Origin: Actinopolymorpha sp. NPDC004070
Lineage (GTDB): Bacteria; Actinomycetota; Actinomycetes; Propionibacteriales; Actinopolymorphaceae
DNA length: 64,000 nt
NCBI RefSeq assembly: GCF_040610475.1
Contig: NZ_JBEXMJ010000008.1
Coordinates: 124,001 to 188,000 of the forward strand
Reading direction: 5' to 3'
Shown here one piece after another: positions 29,884 through 39,126 of this stretch (positions are counted from its first letter, which is position 1; each line of letters opens with the position of its first letter). The position numbers and the translations under genes are program-made. The notes beneath the pieces are model-generated. The model did not search any database and was not told where the DNA came from. It saw only the letters and a program-made list of their open reading frames with translations.

Positions 29884-30270
29884 TCAGTCTGGCCGATCGA
29901 AGAGCCGCTGCACCATGCCGACCGCGGTGCGGGCGTCGGCGCCGAGTGCACGCGCAGCGTCGACGTACTCCTGGGCGGCCGACCTCAGCGGGTCGGCCGC
30001 TCCGGCAGGGGCGGCGGCGACCACCGTCCCGTGCCGGCGTGCGGTGGCGAGGATGCCCTCGCCCTCGAGTTCCTTGTAGGCGCGGGCGACCGTTCCGGGG
30101 GCGATGCCGAGGTCGGTGGCGAGCTGGCGGATCGCGGGCAGCCGGGCGCCGATGGGGAGCTGGCCGCGTTCGACCAGCCCGAGGATCTGGTCACGTACCT
30201 GCCGCCAGGGGGCGACGCCGCCGGCCACGTCGACGGTGATCCGCGCGGCCGGACCGGAGTGGGAACTCAC
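29884..30270 (-). CDS. GntR-family regulator, YtrA subfamily
   Basis: 128 residues. The winged helix (APWRQVRDQILGLVERGQLPIGARLPAIRQLATDLGIAPGTVARAYKELE in pieces, about residues 19-68) is followed by only about 50 residues (a helical tail), the short form typical of YtrA regulators that control linked membrane or ABC genes. GTG 30270 overlaps the TGA of the upstream membrane-protein gene by four bases (GTGA), so they are translated together. It ends 5 bases before the beta-lactamase-like gene. The likely operator is at 31292-31317. Confidence 0.82.
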   Translation of the reverse strand: MSSHSGPAARITVDVAGGVAPWRQVRDQILGLVERGQLPIGARLPAIRQLATDLGIAPGTVARAYKELEGEGILATARRHGTVVAAAPAGAADPLRSAAQEYVDAARALGADARTAVGMVQRLFDRPD

Positions 30271-31244
30271 CGGGTGGCCTCGACCAGCCGCTGCCGGCGC
30301 CACGGCGAGATCAGGCCGCACCAGACGACCAGGGCGGCAAGCCCGTAGACCAGGTCGGCCGCGTTGACGACCGACCAGGGCGCCTCCAGCCAGGACGGCT
30401 GGACGGGAAAGCCGGGAGCGGCGGGCGGCGATCCCGTCGCCATCGGATCCATGCTTGCGACGATCCGCTCCGTCAGCGTGCCGGACAGTCCGAGAACCAG
30501 CAGCACCGCCGTTCCGGTGGCCACCCGCGCGGTGCGGATCCGCAGCGCGGAGTCGACGGCGGCGTCCGCGGCCAAGGGTGCGCGGGTCAGGGTCAGCCGT
30601 ACGACCGCCGCGACACTGACGGCGACGAGAACCAGCAGGGCCAAGGTCAGCCAGATCGCACCGCTGCCGCGTGGAAGAGAGCTCAGCGCGTCCGCCGTGG
30701 GTACTCCGTGCGGGCCGATCCGGCCAGGGTTGCGATCGGCCCACGCGTGGACCTCGTCCGCAAACGCCTGCGCACCGAGCGCCGGCACGACGCAGGCGAC
30801 GGCGAGCACGAAGATCGCGGCAGCACCCGCCAGCCAGGCACGTGGCACCAGGTCGGTCAGCCGTCGCGGCACCAGGGTGGCGACCCGAGCGGTGGAGGCC
30901 GGGCGCCGCAGGCCCGCGACGAGTTCACCGACCAGCAGGGTGCCGACGAGGGTGCCGAGCAGAACGGCCAAGGTGCCCACCGTCCCCTGGCCGGCGAGCC
31001 GGTAGGCGAAGGTCAGCAGGATCGCGAGTGCGATCAGCACCAGCGGGTAAAGGCGCCGTCGTTCACGCAGGTGGTCCGCGGCGGCCTCGCTCTGCTCTCG
31101 GGTCGGCTCGGCGATGCCCCACCGCTGCAGCACCACGAAGCCCTGCACCGGGCCGACCCGGAAGACGAACTTCCAGGCGAGTATGCCGATCACCACCACG
31201 ACGGCGCCGTAGATCCCCAGCTCCGTCACTCCAAGAGAACCCAT
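30267..31244 (-). CDS. Polytopic membrane protein in a GntR operon (DUF1648-type context)
   Basis: 325 residues with about eight membrane helices, beginning ELGIYGAVVVVIGILAWKFVF. Charged loops separate the helices; one long loop (about residues 175-205, FADEVHAWADRNPGRIGPHG) lies between helices. The family is not clearly recognised; membrane proteins of this size often accompany YtrA-type regulators that respond to cell-envelope stress. ATG 31244 has a GGGGG stretch 8 bases upstream. The GntR gene overlaps its stop by four bases. Confidence 0.65.
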   Translation of the reverse strand: MGSLGVTELGIYGAVVVVIGILAWKFVFRVGPVQGFVVLQRWGIAEPTREQSEAAADHLRERRRLYPLVLIALAILLTFAYRLAGQGTVGTLAVLLGTLVGTLLVGELVAGLRRPASTARVATLVPRRLTDLVPRAWLAGAAAIFVLAVACVVPALGAQAFADEVHAWADRNPGRIGPHGVPTADALSSLPRGSGAIWLTLALLVLVAVSVAAVVRLTLTRAPLAADAAVDSALRIRTARVATGTAVLLVLGLSGTLTERIVASMDPMATGSPPAAPGFPVQPSWLEAPWSVVNAADLVYGLAALVVWCGLISPWRRQRLVEATR

Positions 31245-31291
31245 CGTCGAACCCCCGTTTTCGCCGGGCCGGATCGTGCCGGAACCCGTTT

Positions 31292-31317
31292 GTACCGAGT
31301 ACTTGGCACAATAGTGC
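31292..31317. promoter_or_regulatory. Candidate YtrA/GntR operator-promoter region
   Basis: Two adjacent small palindromes, GTAC-cga-GTAC (31292-31302) and GCAC-aata-GTGC (31306-31317), lie 48 bases upstream of the membrane-protein start, in a locally A+T-richer patch. On the minus strand TATTGT could serve as -10. Autoregulation by the GntR product is an inference. Confidence 0.35.
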
Positions 31318-31498
31318 GCTGACCCTGGTCCCCGGCGCAAGAGGGTTTGCCCGGTGACAACTTCCCGGCCCGGATGCGGGAAGGTAGGAGCGGGCGATCA
31401 CCGGCCGGTCGACGAGGACCGGGCGGTTGCGACCTCGAGGCAAGCCGGGCCGGCGGTCCGTCGGCCAGGGCAGGTGTAGCGGGCAGGAGGATTCGCGG

Positions 31499-34069
31499 AT
31501 GAGTCAGTGGCGAGAGCTGCACGAGGGTTGGACGCTGCGGGTGGTGGGGGAGGCCGAGGGTGTTCCGCCCGAGGTCGCGAACGCGACGGTGCCGGCAACG
31601 GTGCCAGGCAGTGTGCACACCGACCTGCTGGCGGCGGGCCTGATCCCGGACCCCTACCTGGACCGCAACGAGTACGACCTGGGCTGGATCGGCCGCGCCG
31701 ACTGGCGCTACACCACCTCCTTCGAGTGGACGCCGGACGGCTCGGACCGCGTCGACCTGGTCTGCGACGGGCTGGACACCGTGGCCACGGTGTCGCTGAA
31801 CGGGCAGGAGATCGCCACCACCCAGAACATGCACCGCTCCTACCGGTTCGACGTCGCCGGCGCGCTGCGCGAGGGCCGCAACGAGCTCGTGGTGACGTTC
31901 GCGTCGGCACAGCGGTACGCCGAGCAGCTGCGGGACAAGCTCGGCGACCTGCCCGGACCCAACTCCGCCACCCCCGAGCCGTTCAACTTCATCCGCAAGA
32001 TGGCCTGCAACTTCGGCTGGGACTGGGGCCCGGTGCTGGTCACCGCGGGCATCTGGAAGCCGATCCGCCTGCACAGCTGGAGCGGCGCCCGGCTCGCCAG
32101 GGTCCGTCCCGTGGTGGACGTCGACCTCGGTGGCGACCGCGCCGTCGCGAGCGGCGGCCGGGTCCGCGTACTCGCCGACATCGAGTACGCCGCGCCCGCG
32201 GCCGGCGATCGCGCCGAAGGCGGTGTCAAGTCCGGCCTGACGCTGACCGCGAGCGTGGCCGGATCCCAGGCAGAGGTGGAGGTTCCGGCCGGTGCCGCCG
32301 GCGCCGAGCTGGAGCTGAGCGTCGAGAGCCCCCGGCTGTGGTGGCCGCACGGGCACGGCGAGCAGCCGCTGTACGACCTGGCGGTCGAGCTGTCCGGCGC
32401 CGAAGGGAGTCTGGACGGCTGGTCGCGCCGCGTCGGCTTCCGTCAGGTGGAGCTTGACACCACACCGGACGGCCCCGGTGAAACCGGTGAGGAGCAGGAC
32501 GGTTCGGCGTTCACCATCGTGGTCAACGGCGTGCCCGTCTTCGCCCGCGGCGCCAACTGGATCCCCGACGACTGCTTCCCGTCCCGCGTCGACGCCGCCC
32601 GCTACCGCGCTCGGCTGCAGCAGTCCAAGGATGCCCACATCGACCTGCTGCGGGTGTGGGGCGGCGGCCTGTACGAGCAGGACGCCTTCTACGACGCGGC
32701 CGACGAGCTCGGCATCCTCGTCTGGCAGGACTTTCTCTTCGCCTGCGCGTCCTACCCGGAGGAGTCGCCGATCGCGGAGGAGGTCGAGGCCGAGGCCCGC
32801 GAGAACGTCGCCCGGCTGATGCCGCACCCGAGCCTGGTGCTGTGGAACGGCAACAACGAGAACATCTGGGCGTGGTTCGACTGGGGCTGGCAGCCCAAGG
32901 TCGGTGACCGCACCTGGGGCGAGGGCTACTACCTGGACCTGCTGCCGCGGGTGGTGGGGGAGACCGACCCGAGCCGGCCGTACTGGCCGGGCAGCCCTTA
33001 CTCCGGCTCGATGGACCGCCACCCCAACGTCGACGAGCACGGGTGCAAGCACGTCTGGGACGTGTGGAACCAGGTCGACTACTCCGTCTACCGCAACTAC
33101 GTCCCGAGGTTCGTGGCCGAGTTCGGCTGGCAGGGCCCGCCCACCTGGTCCACGCTGACCCGAGCGGTGCACGACGAGCCGCTGGCGGCCGACTCACCCG
33201 GCGTACTCAGCCACCAGAAGGCCACCGACGGCAACGCCAAGCTCGCCCGCGGCCTCGCACCGCACTTCCCCGAGCCGGGCAACGTCGAGGACTGGCACTG
33301 GTTCACCCAGCTCAACCAGGCCCGTGCGCTCACCGTCGGCATCGAGCACTACCGCTCGCACCGGGGCCGCTGCATGGGCACGGTCGTGTGGCAGATCAAC
33401 GACTGCTGGCCGGTGACCTCCTGGGCGGCCGTCGACGGCGACGCCCGGCCGAAGCCGTTGTGGTACGCGCTGCGCAAGGTGTACGACCCGCGGCTGGTCA
33501 CCGTCCAGCCCCGCCCCGAGGGCCTCACGGCGTACCTTGTCAACGAGGGATTGACAGGCGGTGGCGCCGCCGGTGACGCAGGGGTGTGGGAGGCCGACGT
33601 CTCGGTCGAACGCCGTACCTTCAGCGGCGAGGTCCTCGCCAACTGGTCCACCTCGGTGAGCGTGGATCCGGCCGCGACCGCGTCGGTGCGGGTGCCGGTC
33701 GACGTGGCCGCCACGACCGACCCGTCCACGGAGTACCTCCTGGTCACCGCGGGGGACCGGCGGACGACGTGGTTCTTCGCCGCCGACAAGGACCTGGCCT
33801 ACCCCGCACCCGACTGGGACGTCGAGGTGAACGCCGACGGCCCGGTGACCAGGGTCACCGTGTCGGCGCGCACGCTGGTGCGTGATCTTGCGCTGTTCGC
33901 CGACCGGCTGGACCCGGCCGCGAGCGTGGACGACATGCTGGTCACGCTGCTGCCGGGGGAGTCGCACACGTTCGAGATCACCGGGCTGACCAGGCCGGTG
34001 GACGTGGCGGAGGTCAGCGGCCGGCCCGTGCTGCGCTGCGCCAACGACACCGTGGCGGCCGGTCGCTGA
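31499..34069 (+). CDS. Glycoside hydrolase family 2 beta-mannosidase
   Basis: 856 residues, usual length. The N-terminal sugar-binding sandwich (CDGLDTVATVSLNGQEI, about residues 83-100), the immunoglobulin-like domain and the TIM barrel are in order. E454 in WNGNNENIW is the expected acid/base and E541 in FVAEFGWQGPPTW the nucleophile. It removes terminal beta-linked mannose from manno-oligosaccharides. No signal peptide is present, so it acts on imported sugars. ATG 31499 follows GGCAGGAGG. A strong terminator follows at 34126, so it is a one-gene unit. Confidence 0.92.
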   Translation: MSQWRELHEGWTLRVVGEAEGVPPEVANATVPATVPGSVHTDLLAAGLIPDPYLDRNEYDLGWIGRADWRYTTSFEWTPDGSDRVDLVCDGLDTVATVSLNGQEIATTQNMHRSYRFDVAGALREGRNELVVTFASAQRYAEQLRDKLGDLPGPNSATPEPFNFIRKMACNFGWDWGPVLVTAGIWKPIRLHSWSGARLARVRPVVDVDLGGDRAVASGGRVRVLADIEYAAPAAGDRAEGGVKSGLTLTASVAGSQAEVEVPAGAAGAELELSVESPRLWWPHGHGEQPLYDLAVELSGAEGSLDGWSRRVGFRQVELDTTPDGPGETGEEQDGSAFTIVVNGVPVFARGANWIPDDCFPSRVDAARYRARLQQSKDAHIDLLRVWGGGLYEQDAFYDAADELGILVWQDFLFACASYPEESPIAEEVEAEARENVARLMPHPSLVLWNGNNENIWAWFDWGWQPKVGDRTWGEGYYLDLLPRVVGETDPSRPYWPGSPYSGSMDRHPNVDEHGCKHVWDVWNQVDYSVYRNYVPRFVAEFGWQGPPTWSTLTRAVHDEPLAADSPGVLSHQKATDGNAKLARGLAPHFPEPGNVEDWHWFTQLNQARALTVGIEHYRSHRGRCMGTVVWQINDCWPVTSWAAVDGDARPKPLWYALRKVYDPRLVTVQPRPEGLTAYLVNEGLTGGGAAGDAGVWEADVSVERRTFSGEVLANWSTSVSVDPAATASVRVPVDVAATTDPSTEYLLVTAGDRRTTWFFAADKDLAYPAPDWDVEVNADGPVTRVTVSARTLVRDLALFADRLDPAASVDDMLVTLLPGESHTFEITGLTRPVDVAEVSGRPVLRCANDTVAAGR

Positions 34070-34125
34070 GCCCGCGGGTCCGGCGGGTTCGGCGTAGACA
34101 GCCACACAGGTAGCGAGCCGAGAAA

Positions 34126-34159
34126 GGTCCCGGCATCCTCCCACGAGGATGCCGGGACC
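34126..34159 (+). terminator. Intrinsic terminator after the beta-mannosidase gene
   Basis: Perfect 15-bp stem (34126-34140 with 34145-34159) around a CCAC loop, 57 bases after the stop codon. No long T-run follows. It also sits before the end of the convergent YCII gene, so it may work in both directions. Confidence 0.8.
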
Positions 34160-34203
34160 TTCGCGGTGTCCGGGGAACGACCACTACCGGCGACAGCCGC
34201 GCC

Positions 34204-34488
34204 TCAGTCGTGGTGGTGCACCAGCCGTTCCTGCCCGACCACGGGTGCCCACTCGCGGATGGTGAGCACCTCGACTCCGGACGTGCGGTAGTACGGGTCG
34301 AGTTCCAGGAGGCGGTCCACCTCCTTTCGTTCGGAGTCGAAGACGAGCAGCGCGCCGGTGTCGTCCGCCCATGGGCCCGCGGCGACGAGGCGGCCGTCTT
34401 CGTGAAGGCGCTGGAGGAGCAGGCGATGCGCCGGACGTGCCGCGAGGCGCTCCGACGTGGCAGTGAAGGAGAGTTCGACCATCAGCAT
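34204..34488 (-). CDS. YCII-family protein
   Basis: 94 residues, start MLMVELSFT. It has the short YCII/EthD-like ferredoxin fold (RLAARPAHRLLLQRLHEDGRLVAAGPWADDTGALLVF in pieces, then a helix and VLTIREWAPVVG). It lacks the DGPF motif of the two ECF42 partners in this window and belongs to the other YciI branch, with a conserved His (about residue 22) and Asp (about 38). Function is unknown; some members are hydrolase or lactonase-like. It is divergent from the broken Crp/Fnr gene, with only 23 bases between the starts. Confidence 0.75.
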   Translation of the reverse strand: MLMVELSFTATSERLAARPAHRLLLQRLHEDGRLVAAGPWADDTGALLVFDSERKEVDRLLELDPYYRTSGVEVLTIREWAPVVGQERLVHHHD

Positions 34489-34511
34489 GCGCCCGAGGGT
34501 AGGTTCTGAGG

Positions 34512-35209
34512 ATGCCGAGATCTGTATCAACTTATACCTCGGCGGCTCGGGCACGGTGCTCACTGGGCGGGATTCCGCTGTCGGCCGGGTTGCCGGACGA
34601 CCGGTTGCACGAACTCTGGGACGACTCGCTTGCCCGCAGCGTCCCGGCCGGACAGGTGTTGCGCAACGCGGGGGATCCGGCGACGCATCTCGTGCTGCTG
34701 CTGAGCGGCCGGGTCGCCGCAACGGCCTGCACGCGTTCGGGTCGGGTCGTCCGCTTCGGGGAGTGGGCCGGACCCTGCGCGCTCGACAAAGTGGCGGTCA
34801 TCGATGGTGGCGGGCACACCGCGACCCTCACCGCGCTCGCGCGGTGTTCGACACGGCTCCTGCCACGTGACCGTTTCCTGGCCGTGATCGACGACGTGCC
34901 CACTGTGCGCAGGCATGTGCTGGGTGTTCTAGCCGACCATGCCCGAGCCCACCAGAAGGCTGTCGTCAGCGCAATGCTGCCGGCGGAGGCAAACTGGCCG
35001 GTTGGCTGTTGGACCGGGCCGCCTCGGAGGAGAGGGGAAGCGTCTCCCTGCCAGGAACGCAGCAGGTCCTGGCCGACCTCCTGGGTGTCACCAGGGTGAC
35101 GGTCCACCGTGCACTGTTCCGGCTCCGCCGGGACGGCCTGATCGAGGTCGACCGTCACACGATCACCATCCTGGCCCCGGAGCTCCTCGAACTACGAGCC
35201 CAGGGCTGA
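34512..35209 (+). pseudogene. Crp/Fnr-family regulator with an apparent frameshift between domains
   Basis: The first frame (ATG 34512) encodes a cyclic-nucleotide-binding-like beta roll (VPAGQVLRNAGDPATHLVLLLSG, RFGEWAGPCALDKVAVIDGG) and the start of the dimer helix (HVLGVLADHARAHQKAVVSAML). The helix-turn-helix (VSLPGTQQVLADLLGVTRVTVHRALFRLRRDGLIEV in parts) lies in another frame ending at TGA 35207. One additional base in AAA at 34992-34994 (reading GCA AAA CTG GCC) would join them as AKLAGWLLDRAA. So a one-base loss at a short A-run, real or a sequence error, separates sensing and DNA-binding parts. The binding pocket lacks a clear cAMP arginine-serine pair. Confidence 0.72.
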
Positions 35210-35254
35210 GGAGGCGGCGTCTGCGCGACCTGCTCCTTCCCGCGTTCGTCGACC

Positions 35255-36250
35255 TCAGGGGATGATCTGGATCTTGCGCCCCACACCTGCCTTGAACTGG
35301 TCGAGCGCCGTGGCGTAGTCGGCCAGCGGGAAGCGGTCGCTGATCATCACGTCCGGCCGCAAGGTGCCGTTGACGAAGAGGTCACCGGCGCGCTCGAAGC
35401 TGTGCAGCACCGCCATCGAGCCGGTGATGGTGATCTCCTGGTTGTAGATCTTGTACGGCTCGATCTGCACCCGCGCGTCGTAGGCGGCCACTCCGAACTG
35501 CAGGAACGTCCCGCCGCGCCCGACCCGCGTGAGCCCGTCGGAGATCGCGGCGGCGACCCCGGTGCAGTCGACCACGACGTCCCAGCCGCGCGGGAACCCC
35601 TCGGTGAGCTCGTCGGCGCTGGTGGCGGTGGCCGAGCAGCCGAGCTCGCGGGCGGTCTCCAGCCGCTTGGGATTGAGGTCGACGACGTTGACGCTGCCTG
35701 CCCCGGCCCGCTTCGCCAGCTCCATCATCATCAGGCCCATCGTGCCGGCGCCGTAGATGAGGTAATGGTCGGCGAGGACGCGGGGGAGTACGTCGAACCC
35801 GCGGACCGCGCACGACAGCGGCTCGATCAGCGCGGCGTCCCCGGTCGAGACGCCGTCGGGCAGCCGGTAGCAGTTCTTCACCGGGGCGAGGGCGTACTCG
35901 GCCGCGCCGCCGGCGGTCGTCACCCCGATCGCGGCCCAGTTCTCGCACAGGTTGCCGCGCGCCCGGCGGCAGTAGTGGCACTCCCCGCAGTGCAGGGACG
36001 GGTCGACCGCCACCTGGTCGCCGGTGGCGAACTCGGTGACGTCGGCGCCGACGGCGACCACCTCACCGGCGAACTCGTGGCCGGGCACGACCGGCAGCGT
36101 GGGGGCGAACTCGCCTTCCAGGATGTGCAGGTCGGTGCCGCAGATCCCGCACGCGGCGACCTTGACCACCACGTCGCGTGGCCCCGGAGTGGGGTCCGGG
36201 ACGCTCTCGACACTGACCTCACCGGGTGCGCTGATGACGGCGGCTTTCAC
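35255..36250 (-). CDS. Zinc-dependent medium-chain alcohol (polyol) dehydrogenase
   Basis: 331 residues. Catalytic zinc ligands are expected in CGICGTDLH and GHEFAGEV (Cys about 37, His about 58); the structural zinc site has C-x2-C-x2-C-x7-C in HCGECHYCRRARGNLC (about 88-102). The NAD fold has GAGTMGLM (about 168). It resembles sugar-alcohol dehydrogenases (arabinitol/sorbitol-type) that oxidise polyols to ketoses. It is last in the minus-strand operon, overlapping the preceding dehydrogenase by four bases (ATGA). Substrate cannot be fixed from sequence. Confidence 0.85.
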   Translation of the reverse strand: MKAAVISAPGEVSVESVPDPTPGPRDVVVKVAACGICGTDLHILEGEFAPTLPVVPGHEFAGEVVAVGADVTEFATGDQVAVDPSLHCGECHYCRRARGNLCENWAAIGVTTAGGAAEYALAPVKNCYRLPDGVSTGDAALIEPLSCAVRGFDVLPRVLADHYLIYGAGTMGLMMMELAKRAGAGSVNVVDLNPKRLETARELGCSATATSADELTEGFPRGWDVVVDCTGVAAAISDGLTRVGRGGTFLQFGVAAYDARVQIEPYKIYNQEITITGSMAVLHSFERAGDLFVNGTLRPDVMISDRFPLADYATALDQFKAGVGRKIQIIP

Positions 36251-37299
36251 CGGGACTCCTCCTCGTGCTCGTACGGGTGGACCATGGCCTTGATGGTGTT
36301 CTCGTCGCGGGCCAGGGCGGTGAGCGCCTGCTCGGTGCCGGCCAGCCCGAAGTGGTGGGTCGCCAGCCGGTCCAGGTCGACTTCCTTACCGGTGGCCAGG
36401 GCGATCGCCGTCGGCCAGGTGTTGGCGTACCGGAACGTGCCGGTCACCTCGATCTCGCGGTTCTGCACGTGCGCCAGCGGCAGCGGGATCTCGTCCCCGC
36501 CCATGCCGACCAGCACCACCCGCCCGGCCCGGCGCACCCGCCGGATCGCCTCGCCGATCGCGGGCGGGAAGCCGGAGCACTCGATCAGCACGTCGGCCTC
36601 GACACCGGCGTCGGCGAGGGAGGTCTCGGCCACGTTCACCGTGGTCGCCCCGAGCGCCCGCGCGGTCTCCAGGCGCTGGGGGAGTACGTCGGTGACCACC
36701 ACCTCGGTGGCCCCGAACGCCCGGGCGGCCTGCAGCGCGACCAGGCCGATCGGGCCGGCACCGGTGACGAGCACGTGCGTGCCCGGGCCGACCCGCGCCT
36801 TCTGCGAGCTCCACACCCCGACCGACAGCGGCTCCAGCAGCGCCGCCGCGTCGTCGGACAGCGAGTCCGGCACCGGGTGCGCGAACTCCTCGTGCAGGAC
36901 GACGTACTCGCAGAACGCCCCGTCGATCGGCGGGGTGGCGAAGAACCGCATGTCCGGGCAGAGGTTGTAGCGGCCCGCCCGGCACTGCGCGCAGGTGAAG
37001 CAGGGCACGCCCGGCTCCATCGACACCCGCTGCCCGACCTCGTGCCGGGTGGCCTGCGAGCCGCGCCCCACCACGACCCCGCTCGCCTCGTGTCCGAGGA
37101 TCAGCGGCGCCCGGACGACGAAGTCGCCAATCCGGCCGTGCTCGTAGTAGTGGACGTCGGATCCGCAGGTGCCGACCGAGCGCACCTGGATCAGCACCTC
37201 CCGCGGCCCCGGCTCGGGGACCGGCCGTTCCTCCACCACGAGGTCCTTCACCGAACGCAGGACCGCGGCCCGCATGGTCGGGGGAACCGCTTCGCCCAT
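36247..37299 (-). CDS. Sorbitol/xylitol dehydrogenase-like zinc enzyme
   Basis: 350 residues of the polyol dehydrogenase branch of zinc MDRs: SVGTCGSDVHYYEHGRIGDF (about residues 42-61) is the sorbitol dehydrogenase signature, GHEASG gives the His ligand, CFTCAQCRAGRYNLC the structural zinc cysteines, and GAGPIGLVALQAARAFGA the NAD fold. It should oxidise a secondary hydroxyl of a linear polyol to a ketose. The gene starts at ATG 37299 and follows the two permease genes after a 45-base gap, so substrate uptake and oxidation are one operon. Confidence 0.87.
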   Translation of the reverse strand: MGEAVPPTMRAAVLRSVKDLVVEERPVPEPGPREVLIQVRSVGTCGSDVHYYEHGRIGDFVVRAPLILGHEASGVVVGRGSQATRHEVGQRVSMEPGVPCFTCAQCRAGRYNLCPDMRFFATPPIDGAFCEYVVLHEEFAHPVPDSLSDDAAALLEPLSVGVWSSQKARVGPGTHVLVTGAGPIGLVALQAARAFGATEVVVTDVLPQRLETARALGATTVNVAETSLADAGVEADVLIECSGFPPAIGEAIRRVRRAGRVVLVGMGGDEIPLPLAHVQNREIEVTGTFRYANTWPTAIALATGKEVDLDRLATHHFGLAGTEQALTALARDENTIKAMVHPYEHEEESR

Positions 37300-37344
37300 C
37301 GTCGTACTCCCTCTCGAGTTCAGCTCAGGTGAGCTCAGGTCAGC

Positions 37345-38205
37345 TCATTCTCCGGTGACCGCGCCGAGCGTCAGCCCGGTGACCAGCCACCGGCGGACGG
37401 CGAGGCCCGCGAGCATCATCGGCACCACCACGAACGTACCGATCGCGCACAGTTGACCCCAGTCGATGCCGGTCTGTGTCACCAACTGGCTCGCCGCGAT
37501 CGGCAGGGTCTGGGAGTTGGGACCGCTGAACGCCAGCGCGAACGCGTAGTCGTTCCACGCGAAGACCAGGCACAGCACGAACGTCGTCACCAGTCCGGCC
37601 TTGGTCAGCGGCAGCACCACCCGGTAGAACGCCTGCCAGCGCGAGCAGCCCGCGACCAGCGCCGACTCCTCCAGCGAGGGCGGCACGTCGGCGAAGAACG
37701 CGCTCATCAGCCAGATCGCGAACGGCAGGTCGAAGGTGAGGTAGGCCAGCACCAGCCCGAACACCGAGTCGATCAGGTCCAGCTGCCGGAAGATCAGGAA
37801 CAACGGGAGCACCACGGCCGCGATCGGCGCCATCCGGGTGGAGATGATCCAGAACGACAGATGTTTGCGGCCGCGCATCCGGGTGCGGGACAGGCCGTAC
37901 CCGGCGAGGGCGCCGAGCGCCACCGCGAGCACGGCCGACGCTCCGCCGGCGAGGATGCTGTGGGTGAGGTACGGCGTGAGGTCGTTGGCGCCGGAGAACA
38001 GGTTGCGGTAGTTGTCCAGGGTGGGGGCGAAGAGGAACTTCGGCGTGCCCGAGGTGACGTCCGGCTTGGACTTCAGCGACGACGACAGCATCCACACCAG
38101 CGGGACGAGGGTCCACACCAGGCCGACCGCGAGCAGCACCCAGGCGAGCGTGCGCGAACTCCTCGTGCCCCGCTCCAGCGGGCTGGTGGGGGCGGTGGCG
38201 CTCAT
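37345..38205 (-). CDS. Carbohydrate ABC transporter permease (MalG type)
   Basis: 286 residues, six membrane helices. The cytoplasmic EAA loop is seen as PSLEESALVAGCSRWQAFYRVVLPLTKAG (pieces, about residues 185-213), which docks to the ATPase. It pairs with the permease just upstream, whose stop it overlaps by four bases (ATGA at 38202-38205). No ATPase gene is in the operon; actinobacterial CUT1 systems usually share one MsiK-type ATPase encoded elsewhere. Confidence 0.9.
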   Translation of the reverse strand: MSATAPTSPLERGTRSSRTLAWVLLAVGLVWTLVPLVWMLSSSLKSKPDVTSGTPKFLFAPTLDNYRNLFSGANDLTPYLTHSILAGGASAVLAVALGALAGYGLSRTRMRGRKHLSFWIISTRMAPIAAVVLPLFLIFRQLDLIDSVFGLVLAYLTFDLPFAIWLMSAFFADVPPSLEESALVAGCSRWQAFYRVVLPLTKAGLVTTFVLCLVFAWNDYAFALAFSGPNSQTLPIAASQLVTQTGIDWGQLCAIGTFVVVPMMLAGLAVRRWLVTGLTLGAVTGE

Positions 38206-39125
38206 CGGGTGAGTCCCTTCTGGTCGAGGAGCCGGACGAAGATCCGGGCGATCGCGATCGAGACCGCGAGCATCACCAGGCCGATCGTCGCGGCGTACCC
38301 GAGGTCGAAAAACCGGAACGCCGTTTCGTACAGCCGCACCGGCACCGTCTTGGTGGCGTCGGCCGGGCCGCCGTTGGTGGTGACCCAGATGATGTCGAAG
38401 TAGCGGATGGCGTCCATCGACCGGATCAGCAGCGCCACCAGCAACACGTTGGAGATGGACGGCAGGACGATGTGGCGCAGCGACTGCCATCCGCTCGCCC
38501 CGTCGATCGAGGCCGCCTCGCGCACCGACAGCGGCACCGAGGACAGCCCGGCCAGGGTGATCAGCGCGATCAGCGGTGTCCACTCCCACACGTCCATCGC
38601 CACCACGGCGGCGAACGCGGAGTACTTCCCGCCCAGGATGTCGCCGGTGTAGCCGACGCCACGCAGCAGCCAGGCGTACAGGCCGAACGTGGAGTCGGTG
38701 AGGAACCTGCCGAGCAGGCCGACCACGACCGGTGCCACGAACATCGGCAGCAGGAGCAGGCTGAGGACGAGGTTACGGCCGCGCACGACCCGCCACAGGC
38801 ACAGCGCGAGCACCACCCCGCCGACCATCTCAAGGCCGACGGTGAGGACGAAGAACGCGCCGGTACGCAGCCAGTTGGCGGCCATGTCGAGGTCGGTGAA
38901 GAACCGCGCCCAGTTGTCCAGGCCCACCCAGCTGGTGGCGACGCCGCCGAGCAGGCGTACCTGGGAGAAGTTCATCCAGATGATCGCGAGGAACGGCACG
39001 ATCGACAGGGCGGCCAGCAGGATCACGCCGGGGGCCATCAGCCGGCCCTCGAACTCAAGGCGCGGGCGGCGGCGGCCGGTGCGCTGGGCGCTGGTCTCGG
39101 ACACGCCGGTGAGGGTGTCGCTCAT
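38202..39125 (-). CDS. Carbohydrate ABC transporter permease (MalF type)
   Basis: 307 residues, six membrane helices, starting after a charged head (RRPRLEFEGRLMAPGVILLAALSIVPF in part). The EAA loop is SVREAASIDGASGWQSLRHIVLPSI (pieces, about residues 195-220). It forms the heterodimeric channel with the next permease. It begins one base after the end of the solute-binding protein gene, so the transporter genes are tightly coupled. Confidence 0.9.
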   Translation of the reverse strand: MSDTLTGVSETSAQRTGRRRPRLEFEGRLMAPGVILLAALSIVPFLAIIWMNFSQVRLLGGVATSWVGLDNWARFFTDLDMAANWLRTGAFFVLTVGLEMVGGVVLALCLWRVVRGRNLVLSLLLLPMFVAPVVVGLLGRFLTDSTFGLYAWLLRGVGYTGDILGGKYSAFAAVVAMDVWEWTPLIALITLAGLSSVPLSVREAASIDGASGWQSLRHIVLPSISNVLLVALLIRSMDAIRYFDIIWVTTNGGPADATKTVPVRLYETAFRFFDLGYAATIGLVMLAVSIAIARIFVRLLDQKGLTR

Positions 39126-39126
39126 C

